A stretch of 64,000 bases of DNA from the NCBI GenBank assembly GCA_018267825.1, contig JAFDXR010000003.1, positions 204,952 through 268,951 on the forward strand, given 5' to 3'. Source of the DNA: Bacteroidota bacterium (GTDB lineage: Bacteria > Bacteroidota > Bacteroidia > B-17B0 > Aurantibacillaceae). Both the position numbers and the translations under genes were made by a program. Below are positions 60,550 to 64,000 of the stretch, piece by piece. The notes beneath the pieces were generated by a model. That model made no database searches. It worked only from the letters and a program-made list of their open reading frames with translations, and was not told where the DNA came from. Within the stretch, counting starts at the first letter, position 1. Each line of letters opens with the position of its first letter.

Positions 60550-61596
60550 ATGCCTGCCACCAATACTATCATCATTACCGGCGGCGCCGGTTATATAGGC
60601 TCGCACACAATTATCGAATTCCTTTCTGTAGAAGGATATGAAATTGTGTCGATCGATAATTTTTCAAATTCAACAGAAAACACCTATAAACGCATTCAGG
60701 AAATTACAGGTAAACAGATAAAGCAACATCAACTCGATATCTGTAACCTGGATCTGCTTCGTCAAACACTGAAACAATACCCCAATATTTCTGGGGTTAT
60801 TCATTTTGCAGCCTATAAATCCGTTCCTGAATCGGTAGCCCAACCGCTGCTCTATTATCACAACAATATCACCTCGCTTACCAACATGCTGCAGCTCTGC
60901 CAGGAGTTGAAAATTCCGAATTTCATTTTCTCATCATCCTGCTCCGTCTATGGCAACGTCGATCATTTGCCGGTTACAGAATCAACACCGTTTGGCCATG
61001 CCGAGTCGCCTTATGCACATACCAAGCAGATCGGTGAAGACATTGTGCGCAACTTCACGAAAAGCCAGGACGGTTTTCAATCGGTATTGCTGCGTTACTT
61101 CAACCCCGTAGGCGGACATGAAACCGGGCTGAATGGTGAACTTCCAAGAAACAGACCCAACAACCTCGTGCCTTTTATTACGCAAACAGCAGCCGGAATT
61201 TTCCCGAAACTGACCGTATTTGGTGGCGACTACGATACCCGCGACGGATCCTGTATCCGCGATTATATTCATGTGAGCGATATAGCCGAAGCACATGTGA
61301 AAGCCATGATGTATCTCATTCATGGCAAGAATAAATCCAAAACCACTGTTTTCAATCTCGGCACCGGTAATGGTGTTACAGTACTTGAAGCCATTCACTC
61401 CTTTGAAAAAGTATCGGGGCTCAAACTGAATTACGAAATAGGTCCCCGACGCGAAGGCGACGTTATTGCGATTTATGCCAACAACAACCTGGCCACTGCT
61501 GAACTGAACTGGAAACCCAAGCATAATCTGGATAGCATGATGCTCTCTGCCTGGAAATGGCAGCAACATCTCGCCAAAGAACCCCTCCAATGTTGA
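60550..61596 (+). CDS. galE: UDP-glucose 4-epimerase GalE
   Basis: NAD-dependent short-chain-dehydrogenase-type enzyme that interconverts UDP-glucose and UDP-galactose (or their N-acetyl forms), supplying sugars to the glycan genes upstream. The dinucleotide loop GGAGYIGSHT is at residues 11-20, the catalytic YxxxK is in SPYAHTKQIGED, and RYFNPVGGHETG, RDGSCIRDYIHVSDIAEAH and the C-terminal RRxGD (RREGDV) are family hallmarks. The length is 348 residues. It closes the glycan region; the AAA+ gene starts 18 bp later. Confidence 0.95.
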   Translation: MPATNTIIITGGAGYIGSHTIIEFLSVEGYEIVSIDNFSNSTENTYKRIQEITGKQIKQHQLDICNLDLLRQTLKQYPNISGVIHFAAYKSVPESVAQPLLYYHNNITSLTNMLQLCQELKIPNFIFSSSCSVYGNVDHLPVTESTPFGHAESPYAHTKQIGEDIVRNFTKSQDGFQSVLLRYFNPVGGHETGLNGELPRNRPNNLVPFITQTAAGIFPKLTVFGGDYDTRDGSCIRDYIHVSDIAEAHVKAMMYLIHGKNKSKTTVFNLGTGNGVTVLEAIHSFEKVSGLKLNYEIGPRREGDVIAIYANNNLATAELNWKPKHNLDSMMLSAWKWQQHLAKEPLQC

Positions 61597-61614
61597 TTTT
61601 TTAGACAATTTACC

Positions 61615-64000
61615 ATGGAAAAGCGATTCAAATTTAAAAGCCTTTCGGTGTATTCATCCGATGAATGGATGGCCAACTCATCCAAACGTTACCGGACTGT
61701 TTTTGATAAAGCCGAAACAACCTATATACGTTGTGAACTGGCGATATACAACAAACTCTTCGACGAAGAAGACTGGGAGGGAAAAATATCGCTCAAATGC
61801 GTGGAAACTGTGCCGGGTAAAGAAACCGAAATCTGCCATCTGGAAAACGAACTGAAAGTAAGCAAAGAAGAAAATATTGCTTATGTGCGTGATGGCTGGG
61901 GCAATGCAACACCTGGCATATTCTGGAAAAAAGGAAATTACAAATGGATTGCATTCATTGATGGTGTTCAGGTAGGGGAACAGCAATTTCATATTGAAGA
62001 TGTAGGACTTGTTACAAACCAAAGCAACCCATACTTCACCCTCGAATACATTAAATTATATACAGGTGGCCAGGATGGCTGGAACCAGCGTCAGCGCAAG
62101 TACCTCAAGACCTTCGATAAAAACACCACGCAATATGTGTGGGCCGAGTTCAAAATAAAAGTCCTCACCACCAGCGATTTCAATTACGAAATCTTCCTGA
62201 ACTATTACGACGATGCCGGCCAGCCCAAAGCCCACCAGGTGAAAAGCGGCTACATCGATCGCGACAAAAAAGAATACAGCTACACCTTCGATCTGGGCTG
62301 GGGCCATACAACGCCCGGTTCCTGGAAAGATGATAAATACTCGCTCGAGATTGTGTTCATGGACGCACTGATCGGGGCCGTTACATTCGAATGCAAGGAT
62401 GCAGAAGAAGAAGGCACGCCTGAACTGATCTCCAACATTGAGCAAACCATGGCCCTGGGCTCCGGACAAAGTCAGGGCCAGGCAAACAACACAACATTAC
62501 CACCCGAAAAAACGCTGGATGAATTGCTTACCGAAATGGATGCACTCATCGGACTCGACGGGGTGAAACAGAGTATCCGCGAAAACATCACTTACCTCAA
62601 CTTCATGAAACTCCGCAAGGAAAAAGGCTTTGAAGAAGGAGGCAAATCGTCGATGCACTCTGTATTTACCGGAAATCCCGGCACCGGCAAAACTACAGTG
62701 GTGAAAATGCTCGGAAAAATATACCAGAAAATGGGTGTATTGAGCAAAGGCCATGTACTCGAAGCCGACCGCGCATCACTCGTCGGCGAGTACATCGGTC
62801 AAACCGCCCCGAAAGTAAAAAAGGCTATAGAAGAAGCCCGTGGCGGTATTCTTTTCATTGATGAAGCATACTCCCTGGCCCGCTCCGGCGAAGACAGCAA
62901 AGACTTCGGAAAAGAAGTTATTGAAATTCTGCTGAAAGAAATGAGTGATGGCGCAGGCGATATCGCCATTATTGCAGCCGGCTATCCGCAGGAGATGCAA
63001 ACATTTATCGACAGTAATCCCGGTCTGAAATCACGCTTCGCACACTATTTCAACTTCGATGACTATTTTCCGGAAGAACTTTTCCAGATCGCAGAATACG
63101 CCGCTGCCAACAAACAGGTAACGCTTGCTCCCGATGCCTGCGAATACCTGAAAATACAGCTTACCGAAGCCTACCGTAAACGCGACCGCAGTTTTGGTAA
63201 TGCCCGTTTTGCAAACGGCATCATTGAAGAAGCCCGTGAAAATATGGCACTCCGCCTGATGAAAACCACCGAAACTGACAAACTTACCAAAGAAGATCTG
63301 TCGACCATTACCGTCGAAGACCTTCGCCAGGTATTTGGTGGCAGCGAGAAGAAAAAACTGAAACTCGGCATCAACGAAAAAGACCTGCAACTGGCCCTCG
63401 AGGAATTGCATAGTATGGTGGGCATGGACAATATTAAACAGGATGTCAGTGAACTTGTAAAACTCATTAAGTTCTACAACGAAATTGGCAAAGACGTTGT
63501 CAATAAATTCTCGCTTCACTCTGTTTTTACCGGTAATCCCGGCACGGGAAAAACCACACTGGCCCGTATTATTGCCAATATTTACAAGGCACTTGGCCTG
63601 CTTGAGCGGGGGCATGTGGTAGAAGTTGACCGCGAAGGACTTGTGGCCGGTTATGTGGGACAGACCGCCATTAAAACGCAGGAGCGTATTGGCGCAGCCA
63701 TGGGGGGAATTCTCTTTATAGATGAAGCTTATGCGCTGGCTGAAAACGGCGGTCAAAACGATTTCGGGAAAGAGGCCATTGAAGTGCTGCTGAAACGTAT
63801 GGAAGACAACCGTGGCGAATTTGGTGTGATCGTAGCCGGCTATCCCGACAACATGATCAACTTCATCCAGATGAATCCCGGCCTGAAATCGCGCTTCGAC
63901 AAAACATACCAGTTCTACGATTACACACCGGAGCAATTATTACTCATCGGTGAAAGCCTCCTGAAAAAAGAAGGACTAACACCAACCCCGGAAGCCCGCG
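61615..64000 (+). CDS. Double CbbX/SpoVK-type AAA+ ATPase with duplicated N-terminal module (3' partial)
   Basis: The frame opened by the ATG at 61615 stays open to the window end (795 complete codons); the 3' end is missing. Two AAA+ modules of the CbbX/CfxQ type follow each other: Walker A GNPGTGKT at residues 353-360 and 640-647, Walker B ending ILFIDEAYSLA (Asp416, Glu417) and ILFIDEAYALA (Asp703, Glu704). The first ~290 residues hold two related segments, each ending GWGNATPG/GWGHTTPG and then F(I/M)D...VG/IG. They look like a duplicated beta-rich domain I cannot name. A Gly/Gln/Ser linker precedes the first AAA module. CbbX relatives remodel protein complexes as hexamers; the client here is unknown. 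Confidence 0.9.
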   Translation, partial: MEKRFKFKSLSVYSSDEWMANSSKRYRTVFDKAETTYIRCELAIYNKLFDEEDWEGKISLKCVETVPGKETEICHLENELKVSKEENIAYVRDGWGNATPGIFWKKGNYKWIAFIDGVQVGEQQFHIEDVGLVTNQSNPYFTLEYIKLYTGGQDGWNQRQRKYLKTFDKNTTQYVWAEFKIKVLTTSDFNYEIFLNYYDDAGQPKAHQVKSGYIDRDKKEYSYTFDLGWGHTTPGSWKDDKYSLEIVFMDALIGAVTFECKDAEEEGTPELISNIEQTMALGSGQSQGQANNTTLPPEKTLDELLTEMDALIGLDGVKQSIRENITYLNFMKLRKEKGFEEGGKSSMHSVFTGNPGTGKTTVVKMLGKIYQKMGVLSKGHVLEADRASLVGEYIGQTAPKVKKAIEEARGGILFIDEAYSLARSGEDSKDFGKEVIEILLKEMSDGAGDIAIIAAGYPQEMQTFIDSNPGLKSRFAHYFNFDDYFPEELFQIAEYAAANKQVTLAPDACEYLKIQLTEAYRKRDRSFGNARFANGIIEEARENMALRLMKTTETDKLTKEDLSTITVEDLRQVFGGSEKKKLKLGINEKDLQLALEELHSMVGMDNIKQDVSELVKLIKFYNEIGKDVVNKFSLHSVFTGNPGTGKTTLARIIANIYKALGLLERGHVVEVDREGLVAGYVGQTAIKTQERIGAAMGGILFIDEAYALAENGGQNDFGKEAIEVLLKRMEDNRGEFGVIVAGYPDNMINFIQMNPGLKSRFDKTYQFYDYTPEQLLLIGESLLKKEGLTPTPEAR

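Noticed and set aside
46569-61596. Horizontal acquisition of the glycan region
   Set aside because: Such loci are often transferred, but no integrase, tRNA end, direct-repeat boundary or obvious change in base use is visible, and housekeeping rdgB flanks it; I cannot support transfer from the window alone.
63031-63936. A 301-codon minus-strand reading frame
   Set aside because: It lies wholly antisense to the AAA+ modules, whose Walker motifs prove the plus-strand frame.

Overview
The window reads as chromosomal DNA of a Gram-negative member of the Bacteroidota, probably near the Chitinophaga/Cytophaga-type lineages. The signs are: a secreted protein ending in a gliding/type IX secretion C-terminal module (CHU_C type); an LpxB gene (lipid A); a division-cell-wall (dcw) cluster with a PASTA-tailed FtsI and a meso-DAP-type MurE; a small RRM-type RNA-binding protein; and several promoter-like TAnnTTTG elements instead of sigma70 boxes. 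I found no rRNA, tRNA or CRISPR. No integrase, transposase or classical phage structural operon was seen.

Layout. 1-402: hairpin-bearing repeats and the bidirectional terminator after ftsZ. 403-16563 (all minus strand): a complete dcw operon, mraZ-rsmH-ftsL-ftsI-murE-mraY-murD-(orphan MurD C-terminal domain)-ftsW-murG-murC-ftsQ-ftsA-ftsZ. Upstream of mraZ lies a four-box, 10-bp-period MraZ-type operator. 16790-20529: a PlsC-like acyltransferase, a GNAT acetyltransferase, a small GIY-YIG nuclease gene held between two arrays of a 99-bp-period palindromic repeat, and hflX. 20602-27737 (minus): a large PKD/SprB-repeat/CHU_C surface protein, two paralogous exported tail-fibre-like proteins with different C-termini, and a membrane-anchored cytochrome c. 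27850-33862 (plus): a double amidohydrolase, a second amidohydrolase-like protein and adenine deaminase. 33868-43704: a 16-residue-repeat secreted protein, an RRM protein, RidA, a membrane zinc peptidase, then surE, a small membrane protein, lpxB, a SpoIID-like protein and a PurM-type gene, convergent with a fused double D-Ala-D-Ala ligase.

43885-61596 is a surface-glycan region: a GT-C-like membrane protein, a Wzx-like flippase, five glycosyltransferases, two asparagine-synthase-type amidotransferases, three methyltransferases (one FkbM type), a polytopic membrane protein and galE. The housekeeping gene rdgB sits among them. Many plus-strand genes here overlap by 1-4 bp, which suggests translational coupling. 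61615 to the window end is an open, 3'-truncated gene for a double CbbX/SpoVK-type AAA+ ATPase with a duplicated N-terminal module.

The most unusual items are the GIY-YIG gene between matching repeat arrays, the orphan MurD C-terminal domain inside the dcw operon, the Ddl-Ddl fusion with complementary active-site changes, the amidohydrolase set in which only one of three domains keeps HxH, and the AAA+ protein with a duplicated unknown N-terminal module. All assignments come from reading the sequence; no database search was run.
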